Positions 1 to 13,000 of a DNA stretch of 42,500 bases are shown one piece after another; position 1 is the first letter of the stretch, and every line of letters begins with the position of its first letter. The DNA comes from Symbiodinium natans (taxonomy: Eukaryota > Sar > Dinophyceae > Suessiales > Symbiodiniaceae). The translations under genes were made by a program, and so were the position numbers. The DNA lies in assembly GCA_905221605.1 (NCBI GenBank), contig CAJNDS010002487.1, positions 270,702 through 313,201 on the forward strand. Reading direction: 5' to 3'. The notes under the pieces were generated by a model. The model saw nothing but the letters and a program-made list of their open reading frames with translations, was not told the origin of the DNA and ran no database searches.

Positions 1-438
1 TTTCTCAAAGAGCCTGGAAGCAGCCTGAATCCCCTAAACCCTGAACCCCCAAAACCCCCTCAACCCCCCTAAAGCCCCCCTGAACCCTCTAAAGCCCAAA
101 GCCCCCTAAACCCCCGAACCCGCAAACCCCCTAAACCCCCCAAACCCGGCCCAATTTGGGACCCGTGGATTTGTATAGAGTCCGTGAGCCGGAGGGGTAT
201 GCTTCGTGGCCTTAGGGCGCCGGAGAATTCAAACGAAGGATGGAGGGCCCAACACACCCGAAACCCTAAACTGTACTGAACTTGGAACCCTAGCAAAAAT
301 CTATTTTTATGCTGTTTCTTAGTAATGATAGCACCCAAAAATTAAAATTCTTTCCACGTACCCCGAAATAAACCCTAAACCCCAAACCGCCGCGAGAAGT
401 GCTTTCAGGAGGTTCCTTTGAAGGCTTCGCGCCAAGGC
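1..438. other. Left flank without recognised exon
   Basis: CCCTAAA/CCCCTAAA-like degenerate repeats up to about 150, then 300 bp of unique-looking sequence. By analogy the next first-propeller exon should lie about 425-500 bp downstream of the Thr-rich exon, just outside the window, and none is seen here. Confidence 0.5.
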
Positions 439-513
439 CTGCTCCGTGGCTGTGAACGTGAATGTTGCCGTGGAGCTGGAGGTCAAGGTGGTCGTTGTGG
501 ACGTCGTGGTGGG
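439..513 (-). CDS. Thr-rich linker exon after unit A
   Basis: 25 codons, PTTTSTTTTLTSSSTATF then TATEQ, same length and end (GAGCAG|GC) as the linkers at 12.3 and 31.3 kb but diverged. It begins after CTGCAG. Its presence implies either that another propeller starts beyond the left edge or that this is the tail of the protein. Confidence 0.7.
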
Positions 514-3500
514 CTGCAGAGAATTCGGTACCCTAAGCCCTCAAAGCCCTGAGCCCCTAAACCCTAAAGGGGTTTAGGGTTTAGGGTTCAGGGTTCAGGG
601 TTTAGGGCTCAGGGCTTAGGGTTTAGGCCCTAAACCCTAAACCCTGAGCCCTAAACCGCGAGGCCTTTGGTCAGCGCCTGAGCGAGCCCTCGACCTTCTA
701 AACCTTCGTCCGGAACTGCTAAGAGGGCTGAGGATGAAAGCGAAGCCACGCACAGAAGCCCTGCACCCATCTGTGATACTAGGTATGTAGCAGATTGTAT
801 TTTAGGGTTTAGGGTTTAGGGTTTAGGGTTTAGGGGGTTTAGGGTTTAGGGTTTAGGGTTTAGGGTTTAGGGTTTTGGGTTTAGGGTTTAGGGTTTAGGG
901 TTTAGGGTTTAGGGTTTAGGGTTTAGGGTTTAGGGTTTAGGGTTTAGGGTTCATTCTGTAGCATACGTTCTCGAAGCAGCTTATGAGGCTCGAGTTTGAA
1001 AGTCCAAGACCTGCCCAAGGAAGTAGCTTCAGATTCTTCACCGAGCTGCCCCCGCCCGGAAGACCCAGAGCTCATTGTAGTACCTTTTGCAAGATAACAA
1101 GAAAGCGGCCCCCCTCATGGGGATTGTAACAGTTAGGGAGTACGATACTGCCTTTTAAGGACTGTTAGTATAAGGGGGGAACATCCCAAAGAAAGAGTCT
1201 TGTTGTTGAGGGGGTAGACTTGGACGCGGTAGTTGGGGGCTTACATGGGCCTTGCAGCACTTGCTCAACATCACATCTGCCAGATCCGGGACTTGTGCTT
1301 GTGAATGCAGAGAAGGCAGAAGCAAGCAATCAAGTCAACCTCTGAATCCTGAACCGAAGTCCAGCTTGCTCAGCATAGGGTGCCGTGGTCGCAGCATACT
1401 GATGATGGGACCCCGAGATTTTGCAGATTCCGGCAGTTGGGGGGCTTCCTCTCGCTGCGAGCCGAGGCACTGCATGGTCTGGAAGCCGTAGCCGCCGAAG
1501 AAGAGCTGCATGTCCCACTGCGGAACGTACACGCCCCGGGCGCCGTACTGCAAAGGAGCTGCCGGGTGGACGCTACACCCTAAACTTCTGAATCTCGGTA
1601 AGAAATGCCCCCCAAAATGCGAGAAAGACAGGAGAACCGGCGACAGCAACTCAACACATCTGACTGCAGGCTTTACCTCTAGCCGTAGCTGCTTCAAGGG
1701 CTTATGAAACGGCTGGACGACGAAGAATTGAGCAAACATCAGTCAACATTCACCCCTCGAGGGCAGGCTTCCACACTGCACGATGCTGGCAAGCTGCAGG
1801 TCCCCCTTTATGACCCGGGACATGTTTAAAACGACCCAACCCTAAACCCTAAACCCTGAACCCTGAACCCTAAACCCTAAACCCTGAACCCTAAACCCTA
1901 AACCCTAAACCCTAAACCCTTAACCCTAAACCCTAAACCCTAAACCCTAAACCCTAAACCCCAAACCCCAAACCCCAAACCCTCAACCAACAAAGCGGAA
2001 CCGAAGCTCAAGAGCTAAGGCGGGCGGTCCCGCGGCTGGGGGAACTGATCCAGCGTGCCGTTTCGCAACTCCCAGCTGCCGGCCTTAGGGTTTAGGGTTT
2101 AGGGTTTAGGGTTTAGGGTTTAGGGTTTGGGGTTTGGGGTTTGGGGTTTGGGGTTTGGGGTTTGGGGTTTGGGGTTTGGGGTTTGGGGTTTGGGGTTTGG
2201 GGTTTGGGGGTTTGGGGTTTGGGGTTTGGGGTTTCGGCTTTCGGGTTTCGGGGTTTGGGGTTTGGGGTTTCGGGTTTCGGGTTTCGGGGTTTGGGGTTTG
2301 AGGTTTGGGGTTTGGGGTTTCGGGTTTAGGACGAGGGCTTGGGTCTTGGTGACATTGGGGGTGCATGGAGTGCAAGCTCTCCATTCCCCAGCAGACACCG
2401 CACCAGCACACGCCACTTTGTAAACGAGCTACCCCTCAAACCCTACACCAAGCACAGAGCCTTGAAGAAGAGAGAAGGCTCTTATATACATATACATATA
2501 TTGTTTTTTGTTTTGAGGGTCACGAGCTCAAGGTAAGCTGTCCATAACACCTTCGTTGGGCGCGGGCATGCGTTGGAGCAGTCCTACTGGCAGGCCTGGT
2601 AGTTGTAGCAACGCACACTGTCGTCCACATCCGGCGTGGAGAAGTACGGGCCCGTCCCGCCCCAGACCATCATACAGTCCTTGTACGGCAAGTTATGGCA
2701 AGTTGTGTTGGGTTGGGGGTTGGTCTGCTTTAGTCTGCGAAGAGATGCATCCGGTTGCGGGGTGCGTTGTGGTGAATTGAGGAACGGCCTCAAAAACCTA
2801 ACCCGAACCCCACCCTGCATTCGCCAAAAGGCTTCCCTGGGTGCCCTGAAGATGCCCAGCCAGGAACTCCCCCCCCCCCCCCCAGGGTTTAGGGTTTAGG
2901 GTTTAAGGTTTAGGGTTTAGTGTTTAGGGTTTAGGTTTTAGGGTGTAGGTTTATAGAAATATTGTATAGGGCTTGGGTCCCAATAACGTTTCGAGCGAAA
3001 GTTTTGAGCGAAACGTTTTGAGCGAAAGCTTTGAGCGAAAGTTTTGAGCGAAACGCTTGTTTTTGGATATTAGGTTTTAGGGGTTGGCGTGGGGGGTAGG
3101 GGGCAAGCGTGGGGGGGGGGGGGGGGGGGGGGGAAACTGGCCGGGAGGGAGATTTGGGGAGGGACACCATTGTTGGATAAAATAAGGGTTTCAAAATACA
3201 TCCTCGCTTTTTTGAGGCCTCCCAGCGCCTTAAGTTTTGAGCGAAAAATTTGTGCGAAAGTTGTGAGCGAGAGCTTTGAGCGAACGTTTTGTGCGGAAGT
3301 TTTAAGCGAGAGTTTTGTGCGGAAGTTGTGAGCGAAAGTTTTGTGCGGAAGTCTCGGGCGAAAGTTTTGTGCGAAAGTTTTGAGCGAAAGTTTTGTGCGA
3401 AAGACTTGTGCGAAAGTTTTGAGAAACGGTTTTTTGCGAACATTTTCCTTCGGATCTTACATGTTTCTGGGAGTAGGGCCATCAGAGGTTTAGGTACTGA

Positions 3501-6500
3501 GCATTTGGCCTCCCAGGCGCTTTGGATGAATTTACTCAAACTCTGCTTGTCAGCTGTTTAGACAAATATCTTGTGAAATTCAGAATGGCGCCACATACAA
3601 GTTAGGGTTTAGGGTTTAGGGTTTAGGGTTTCGGGTTTCGGGTTTCGGGTCTAGGGTTTAGGGTTTAGGGTTTAGGGTTTCGGGCTTAGGCTTAGGGTTT
3701 AGGGTTTATACTCTAGGGTTTAGGATTTAGGGTTTAGGGTTTAGGGTTTAGGGTTTAGGGTTTAGGGTTTAGGGTTTAGGTTTTAGGGTTTAGGGTTTAG
3801 GGTTTAGGGTTTAGGGTTTAGGGTTTAGGGTTTAGGGTTTAAGGTTTAGGGTGCTCTGATGCAAAGTGCACGCGAACCAAGACCCTTTCGAATCCACGAG
3901 TCGAGCCTGAGCTTTCCGAAGCCTTGGATCTAGCCGAGATAAACCCTAAACCCTAAACCCTAAAGCCAGGCGGCGAAAGAAGGCATCAGTGCCACACCAT
4001 GGTCTCGGCTGGGAGCAGGGGGCTTTGGGAAGACCTCTAACCCTAAACCCTAAACCCCTAAACCCCTAAACCCCTAAACCCTAAACCCTAAACCCTAAAC
4101 TCTGAGGATGTTGGCGTGCAGGCTCCGGTTCGTTGTCGGATTGGGAACTTCCTGATTGGCCTGGCCACCTTGCCTCTTTGTCTTGACCGAAGGAAAACCT
4201 AGACCCAGGAGGAAGCTAGGAATGAGAAGGCTACCTTTTTTTAGGTGCAAAGGGGCTTATAAGGGAACCTGAGCCCAAGGGAACAAGGGCCCACTCTGGG
4301 TCCGAGAAAACATTCGACATTCCGGAGCTCTCTCCAAACCCGATCGCACGGGGCACCAGCCCAGCAACCGGCCATAATTTGGGCACACCCCTTTGTGGCG
4401 GAGATCTCTTTCATACGGGAACCCCCGGAAAAGAAAGGGAGAAAAAGGGGGCACCGCCTCTTCACAAATCTCATGCCTTGAAGCCGAGATTCTCGTGCGC
4501 GCGATGCCTGAAACATCCAGCAGCGTCTGCTCGCGGGTCTGGCAGGATTAGGGTTTAGGGTTTAGGGTTTAGGGTTTAGGGTTTAGGGTTTAGGGTTCAG
4601 GGTTCAGGGTTTAGGGTTTAGGGTTTAGGGTTTAGGGTTTAGGGTTTAGGGTTTAGGGTTTAGGGTTTAGGCTTTAGCCCCTTTGGGACCCCCAACAGGC
4701 AGATCCCCTTGCAATAGCGTCAAGCCCCCATTTTGGCCAAGGGGGGGCAGATGACTTCTGAAATCTGCCCTTTCAATGATCTTGGTGCTGCCCACCTGAT
4801 GCCATGAGGGATTGCTTAGCAGCCTGCAAAAAGCCCCCCAACCTCAGGGTTCTCAGCCGTGGAAGAGTAATCTAGGGGGCCTTAATATACTTGGAACAGG
4901 GTTGTTTGGGGGATTGTTATGGTATGTTTGTTTCGGGACCCGAACCTAAGGGGAATACTACTAGCAATTCTTCCGACCCCTTTGCTAGAAAAACTCGAGG
5001 AGATTTCTCAGCTCCCCTTAAACTCCCAAAAGCAACAAGCGTTGATGGGGTCCCTGCTCACCGTGGCAGCTGGCAAAGGCATGAGACTGTCACAAAGAGA
5101 CGACATGACGCGAGGACAGGACACTGCGACACAAAGATGCGAGAGATGCCGCGCGAGGAAGCCAAAAACAACCAACGGGAGCAGCGTGCGACACGCGGAC
5201 GCGGAGGCGATCCCAGGGCTCCGAAGGCACCACCTACAAGGATCGCGACCCCGGCCTGCATGATGCCTGTGCCAGGTCTCATAGCGTCTGCTCTCTTCGT
5301 CAGGGGCTTAAGGGCTCCCCCCCCTGGTTGTCAGACAAAGAGCGCAAGGCGTCGACTTGCCTAAGGAAGCGACTCGGAGGGCTCAGCAGAACACACACAG
5401 CACGAATCGAGCGAACGAGCGCACAAGTATTCGCCCCCATGTTGCGAGCCCTGCACAGAGAGGTCAAACGTGGCGGCAGCCACGACGATGTTGAAGCACT
5501 CCAGGTTGGGCAGCCGCCTTGCGCTTCAATGAACTAGCAATAGCCGCTGCAAGGTGCATCAATGCGATCTGCCCCCCCCTATGTGCCCCCCTCCTGCAGT
5601 CGACTCGTAGTTCCCTCGAGGAGGCCTTGAGGTCTCAGCTCTGTCACACCGCCTTGCCTTGCCCTTGACCGCAAAAGCCCTGCTGGCTGTACCAGGACAG
5701 TGCTAGACGATTGTTTGAACCATGAGCTTTTCCGCAATGTCCATGTTTGTCCCGGTTTTTTCGGGCGTTTGCCGCTTGTCATTCCTGGGCGCTCCGTCCA
5801 TAGACTCCCACTCCCCACTCCCGAGGCCAGAGTTCTGTCCAAGGCGCACGTAGCTGCTGTTCCAGCCGCCGAAGATGTAAATGCAATCCTGGACCCTTAG
5901 AAGCAGGGGGTTTCCGCTGGTGCGGGGGTACCCCGTTTGGGGGGGGGTCCCTTTAAGGGATTCTACTCTACTTGGGGTATGAAAGGCGTACCCCCCCCCC
6001 CCCCCCGCCCCCATTTTGGGCAATACACAGCAGGGGCGGCTCAGGGATTGAAAGGCCCAACGTGCCTCCCAAGAACGAGACCTCACTTAGACCTCAAACA
6101 TGAACACTGAGACATCAAACATACCACAGGGCAGGCTGTCGAAATCTGAAGAGGTCAGGGTATTTCAGCGGGTTGGGGTTTAGGGTTTAGGGGGGTTTGA
6201 AGAGTGTTTGGGGCACAGTGTCACAGAATCATGCCCGGGCTGGGGAACGCACAATAAGTCATAGCCCGCCGCCTCTTGAATGTTAGAACCTCTCACTTCT
6301 CACCACCCAAGCCCTAGTTGCCCTAATTCTCCCAAGTGGCAAGACGGCCGTGTGCTGGTAGCGGGGCTCAATCGGGACGTCGCCGGTCGGAGTAATTTCG
6401 GTCCAGGCGTTGGTCTGTCAGGACTCTGAACCCTCAACTCCTCAGCAATAGGAAACCTCGGAAAGCCCCGAAAAACCCTGAGCACTGGAAGCTTACTTGG

Positions 6501-9500
6501 GACTGGGGCTTTGGGGTAGAATGACTTGAGGAAGCCCCAGGAATGTCGGGGGGTAGCATGAGAATCCCGTCAGAGAGCTGGACAACCGCAACTGCTGTTG
6601 CGAGACGCTGCGAGCCATCAACATCAACTTGGGGGGGGGGGGGGGGTTGAGCCGGAGCTTGTGATTAAACAATAAAGCCTAAACCCTAAACCCCAAACCC
6701 TAAACCCTAAACCCTAACCCCTAACAATGATCGCATCAGTTCGCATGAGGATGTCTCTCAATTATAAGTCCCCAGAAGAGCACATAAGCAAAAATTAGGA
6801 TAGGGATATCCCATAAACCCCCTTAGAATGAAGCCCAATAAGGTAGGGATATCCCTATAAAATGCTTATGCTTATGTCCTTTTCGTGTCCCTACAATTAG
6901 GGTCTCTTTGGGGTCCTGATTCTCAAGCGGCCCTCTTATTGAGGGAGGGCAAACGTGGCGAAAGCTAGGGCAGAGCCGAGGAACCAACAAGCCAATCCCT
7001 GAGACAGTTTAGGGTTTAGGGTTTAGGGTTTAGGATTTAGGATTTAGAGTTTAGGACTTAGGGTTTAGGGTTTAGGGTGTAGGGTTTAGGGTCAAAACCA
7101 TTTCGATATTCATGGAGCCTCCAGGCTACGCTCTTGGGAGGAAGGCTAGACAGAATGTGCTATCAGCCGCAAGGAGTATTCGTGCTATTGCCCTATGGAG
7201 AAAGGCCCTGAGAAGCTGCCATCGCCCCATATCGGTTCCACCTGCCTGAACGTTGTAGCACAGCCAGTCGTTGGCGAACTGCGCCACATAACCTCCTCAC
7301 ACCAGGTCGCGGACAGCCCCTATGCAGGTGCAGAGTTACCCTAAACCCTAAACCCTAAACCCTAAATCCTAAGCTGAGACGGTTCTTCCTAAGGAGGGCC
7401 CAGTGCCTTCGGCACTTCGGCCCGGAAAGCTTCCCCCATCGCCTGTGGAGACATTTGGCGGGCCCAGGTCGCCGCCGAAGACGTACATGCAGTTGTCGCT
7501 GGCCATGACCTTGTTCCGAGGGTTTAGGGTTTAGGGTTTAGGGTTTAGGGTTTTGGGTTTTGGGTTTTGGGTTTTGGGTTTTGGGGTCACTGGGTTTCTG
7601 AGACAGAAAAGGGGCTTGAAGGTTTGGGGGCTGGCCACACGAGCTGAAGCAAGCCCCTGGCGATTGGCCCCCTCTCTAACCGAAAGCCCTGCGCCCCGGA
7701 AGTTGGGCATCCTTGGGCATCTTTAGGGCAGCTTTAGGGCATCTTTAGGGCATCTTGAGGGCATCTTGAGGGCATCTTGAGGGCATCCTTGGGCATCCAT
7801 AGCCATAGCCGCGCAACCGCCGTGTGCCCAAACCGCGGAGCTGGAGAATTGGTCGCGCCCGTGTCTTGCCACGCATCGGCCTGGCAACACATTTCAAAGC
7901 TTGCCACTCAAAATGTGAGGGAGCCGTGGAAGCCCCCCCGCCCCCAAAGAAATGGGGTTTTGGGGTTTCAGGGGTTTTGGGGCTTTGGAGTTTTAGAGGT
8001 TTGGGAGTTTTGGGGTTTTGGGGGTTTTTGGGGGTTTTGGGGGGTTGTGGGGGTTTTGGGGGTTTGGGGGGTTTTGGGGGTTTCGGGGTTGTGGGGTTGT
8101 GGGGGTTGTGGGTTTTGGGGTTTTGGGGCTAGGAGGTTGGATTGACTGGAGGCGAGCGGCCGTCAGGTTGTAGCACCACAAAGTCTTCGAGAAAACCAGC
8201 TGCGCTACCTCAGAGGGCAGCCGCATCCACCGCATTACTTTAGGGCTCTTCAAGCACTTTGATATCTAAGCCCTGGAAAGCGCTCAGATGTTCCAACACA
8301 AGCCCCAAAATCTTCCACGCCTGAGATCGGTAAACTTCCGCGCAAACCACGGCGGTGCTTTTGCATCGAGCAGCGAGCACCTTTGGAAGCCTATGAGCTT
8401 TCAAGAAAGTCATTCAGGATGTCGCCACGTTCGGCGTGCGGGGGCCAGCCGGCCATGATGAAGGTGCTTGGCGTAGCTGCGTAGCCTAATGGGCTCTGTG
8501 TATCCTGATGCCATGGGCCAACCCCTAAACCCTAAACCCTAAACCCTAAACCCTAAACCCTAAACCCTAAACCCTCTGCCTGCAGCAGTGGCACCCACCC
8601 GCCGTACACCAGCATACACTGGCCATCGGGGCTGAGGACCGCGCTGTGACCAAAACCTGGGTTTTATTCGGCTTTTTTGGGGCGGGGAAGCTCCTCAATC
8701 TGCCGCAGCCAGGAAGGACATAATGAGTTGCCCAGCGAACGCTGCCGGAAAAGCCTTCCAAGCCTAACGGAAATGAATGTCATCTCAAATCAAGGACGAG
8801 ATTCGCACCGGGGGTGGGGCGCGGGGGGGGGGGGGGGGGGGGGTTGATCTATGGGGTTGTTCAACCTTTTGGCCTCCGAAAACAGCCGAACTTCAATCCC
8901 CACCATGCATGATGGACGCTGCTGACACTCTTGATGGACGCTGCTGACACTCTAAGGTAAAGTGCATTACAGCCATGATGAGCATTTTGCGCCTGACATG
9001 CCCGACAAGGTCATGGAAAACCCTCAGCACCAAACGACCAGGCAACTCGGGGAAGTGCAACTCGTCTTCGGCAACCAGAAGTTTCCCTGCGAAGAGGAGG
9101 TGGGGCTCACGATATTCGGGGTACCTTATTGGGGTCATGATAAGGGGATCCTACGATTTGGGGCCGGGCGCAGTATTGTCCGTCTGGTACGTTACGTCAT
9201 GGCCATCTTAGATCTTCGTTACGAGTTTCAGCCGGTGGCCCCGGAGAAAAAATTCTTCTGTGCAGGAATGCATTCAATGATCGTTCTGCCTACATGACAC
9301 CACCCGTTTGGTGCCATCACTGGCTGGAGCCCAACAGGGCTGACACAGCATCCTATGGCCGATGGCCGCACGACCCGTGGATGCTCCAGTGTGTTCGAGA
9401 GAACAGGCACTGCGACATGACATGATAGTAGAGCACACCTGCCTCTCAGGGCGTGAAGAGCGCAGACAGCCCCAACAACACGCCACAAAATGCACAGCTT

Positions 9501-12500
9501 GCATCCACATCAAGCACAGAATCTGTCGTCCCAACTTCCATCGCAAACATGCAATCGGATCTGCTACTTCAGGTTCGTCTGGAATTTCAAGCTGCATTCA
9601 GCGGATGCTTTGCTGCTGTGTCGTGTGGTGGATGCGAGAACCGAAGCACTTTGTCATGCGCCGGTCTTGATACATACAAAATGTCACATGCTGTTGGTGC
9701 AGAACACACCACAAGGACAACTTGTATGCTGATGCACAACGTACGAAGACACGCTTTTTTGACGATCATGTTTGTCTTCCTTAAAAGATGGAAAGATCAT
9801 GCCGTCTGGCTGAAGGTCCCCAGTCGATACCACTGAAGCAGGTTGAACAACATGCTTCACGCTCCCTGCATTGCACAGATCATGTCCCGATTGCTTCACA
9901 CGTACGGGTGCGCGCAAGGCACATGCACGTGCGCATCGAGGCAGCTCTCAGAGAGGCCCTGATCCCTGGAATGGGATCTAAGTTTCCCTGGGAAGTGAGT
10001 AGCAGAGTATCATATGAGTATCAGTAGGAATCTTGCAATGAAATGAGGGGCGATTTGGCAGTTTCTCGGCCGAAGGCCCCCCCGCGAACTGCAAGCATGG
10101 GAGACCTCTTGAGTCTCTTGAGGCTATCGCGCGAGCTTTACACAGCTGGGAATTCTGAGCTTCCGGCAGGGGGCCGCCTCGGGCTTTTCCAGCCAAACCG
10201 GGACCCTAAACCCTAAACCCTAAACCCTACACCCTAAACCCTAAACCCTAAACCCTAAACCCTAGACCGCTTGCCTGCGTCGAGTACAGCCAAAGGTCAT
10301 CGTGTATCGTGTCGATACCTGCAAGGAGATCAGGGCAAGATTGCGACGGTCTGTAAACTCGAGGAGGTGTAGTTTTGACTGGAAGTTCTAAGGGTTCGAA
10401 CCCTAAACCCTAAACCCTACACCCTACCCCCTAAACCCTAAACCCTAAACCCTAAACCCTAGGGGGGAAGAAGCCACCACCTGCCATCTGCCTCGGCGAT
10501 CCTTTTGACCCAGGAACTCCGACACCCCCTTTGCTGAGGAACATGCCTTCAAGTAAATAAGGCCGGTGGCCTCTTTTCAGGGTTTAGGGTTTAGGGTTTA
10601 GGGTTTAGGGTTTAGGGTTTAGGGTTTAGGGTTTAGGGTTTAGGGTTGAGGGTTTAGGGTCCAGGGTCCAGGGTCCAGGGTCCAGGGTCCAGGGTCCAGG
10701 GTTTAGGGTTTAGGGTTTAGGGTTTAGGGTTTAGGGTTTCTTTATCTGTTACCCTTAGACTGTAATATAGCCTAGGAACCCTAAGAAGAACCCCCTACAA
10801 CACAGAAACCCTTCTTAAAGAGACCACCAACCAACATAAAGTGTATAAGGAATATTCCTTAAAGTCGGAGAGGGCTCCTGATACTATACTCCCCTTAGAA
10901 CCTCAATAAAAAAACACTATGTTTAATATCCTCTTGGGTTTTAGATAAACAAAAGCAAAAAATGATTCCCAAGGGGGAGAAAGTATATGAAGTAGGGTAT
11001 ATATTTCTTGTACCCCCAAAAGGACACCCAATATATACACTCACCAATATTCAAAAGGAACCTTATATACACTCACCAATAACATTAATATAAACCCTGT
11101 TTCATATGGTTTAAGGAATGGACCCGAATTAGGGGGTGTAGGAGTCTCTGGGGGCTCCACTCAAAACAGCTGAAGAAGGGGGGGCGGAGAACCCTAAACC
11201 CCAAACCCTAAACCCTAAACCCCAAACCCTAAACCCCAAACCTAAACGTCGCCTGAAGTGAAGTTAAAGGAGAACCCGCCGAAGACCAGCACCACGCCGT
11301 CGGATTCGCGGAGCACCTCCCGGAGACACCAAAAAGGTTTAGGCTTTAGGGTTTAGGGTTTAGGGTTCAGGGTTCAGGGTTCAGGGTTCAGGGTTTCAGG
11401 GTGGCGCAGCTCGCTCGGAGCAAGGGGATCTCCACCAGCAGCAGGGCTTCTGAGACGCAGTGGGGGGGGGGGCCTTAGGCGGACCCCCAGAGCCCTGAAG
11501 CCCGAGCCTGAAGAGTCTTCAAGTTTGGATGTTGCCCAAAAAGCTAACCACAGTCCTCAACGGGGATTCTAGTAAGGGGTACTAGAATCCCAATTTGAGG
11601 ACTCTTAGTATAAGGGGGAACCTCCCAAACTTCAACCCACAAGCCCAAAAAGCCCTCAAAAAAAAAAAGAAATCCTCGCAAAAGCCCGCAGCCCACGGCC
11701 CAGAGCCCGTGCTCAGCCCCCCCCCAAGGAGACGAGGCGCCATGGAGAACATGTCGCGGCCCACCGGCCCATTGCCACCGACGGGCTCAAGTTGCACCCA
11801 GCTATTCTGCGCCTTCCCAGCTCTCTGTCTTTGTGGGGATTAGGGTTTAGGGTTTAGGGTTTAGGGTTTAGGGTTTAGGGTTTAGGGTTTAGGGTTTAGG
11901 GTTTAGGGTTCAGGGTTGGATACTTTGGGCTTGGGGCTTGCAGCTTAGACAAGGTGCAACACCGCTGCCTATCCCTCTGCGGATCGGGAAAAGAGAAATT
12001 GTTTTTGGTCCTGACTTCTGGACTTCTTTCCCGGCTCATTTCATTTGCCTGGCTCGTAACTCCGTCCCCCAAGCCCTTGGAAGCCGGTAGACTCTAGACC
12101 GTCTAAACCCTCTAACGAGACCTTCAAGTCAACAAACCCGCCCTAAACCCTCTCAAACCTGAACCGAAAGGCCCACTCAGTAAAACTCCCCCAAACCCAG
12201 AAAAACCCAAAGAGGCCCCAAGAGTCCCCAAACAAGGGTCCCGACTCTTGCCTTGCCCCCCACACCTTGACACCTTGACCCAGAGGCCCCAAAAGGCCCG
12301 GAAGAAGGCCTGCTCCGTTGTCGTGAAAGTGGAGGTTGTCGTCGAGAAGGTGGTAGAGGTGGTGGTTGTGGAGGTGGTCGTGTTCTGGCAAAAACAGGCG
12401 TGCTCTCGAAGGCGTGCTCTCGAAGGCTCGCTCTCAAGGGCCCCGGGCTTGAAGTCGGGCTGAAGGCTCCCCGGGCTTCCTGCTTCAGGCATTTCAGGCC

Positions 12501-12956
12501 AAGCTGCCCCGGGCACGAAAACCCAGAAGTCAGCTTGCAACCTCGGGAGCGGGATCGATCTGCCTTCACAAAATCTGGCAACGCGACACCAAAGCTGCCT
12601 TCGTCCAACGACCAAGCATGCCCCAATGGCGGGGTTCTGTTTAGGGATAGCGTGGGACTGCTGTGGGGAGTCGTACTGTTGACCTTCACATTGCGAGCCG
12701 GAGCACACCCCGTTCAGGTAGCCCCCGAAGAACAGCTGCGCGTCCCACTGCGGAACGTACACGGCCCGGGCGCCGGCCTGCGGCCAAGGAGTTCGCATGC
12801 AGACCCCGGGATGGGAACGTGGGACCCCGAAGCTCAGTGAACCAGGAGCCCGAAACTGCCAGAAGCTCCCTCCAACCTGCTTGGAGGACTGGTGGGTTGA
12901 GGGGTGCGCACTTGCTTGCTGCTCGCACTGGACATCTGTCATTTGAAAATATGTGT

Positions 12957-13000
<44 letters not shown>

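Noticed and set aside
181-260. Minus-strand VCWALHPSFEFSG as first exon of a fourth propeller
   Set aside because: It has W, L and P but no acceptor in phase 0 and no match to the conserved GR-MFS part.
541-952. True chromosome end
   Set aside because: Telomeric words occur throughout the window, in both orientations and between exons, so they are interstitial.
2106-2423. Long open frames of Pro-Lys-Pro or Gly-Phe-Gly-Val-Trp repeats
   Set aside because: By-products of the TTTGGGG tract; both strands are open and there is no family support.
9040-9110. Frame reading LLVAEDELHFPELPG in the 9.05, 20.05 and 38.2-kb exons
   Set aside because: Its phase does not match the preceding exon. The alternative frame GNFW...P gives the expected Kelch W strand and fits both neighbours.
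8962-9297. 111-codon plus-strand open frame
   Set aside because: It overlaps a conserved minus-strand exon, lacks a recognisable domain, and has no counterpart in units B or C.
12248-12463. Plus-strand Val-rich frame opposite the Thr-rich exons (also at 31.3 and 40.5 kb)
   Set aside because: It is the antisense of the Thr-rich linker; only the minus-strand reading fits splice phases and gene context.
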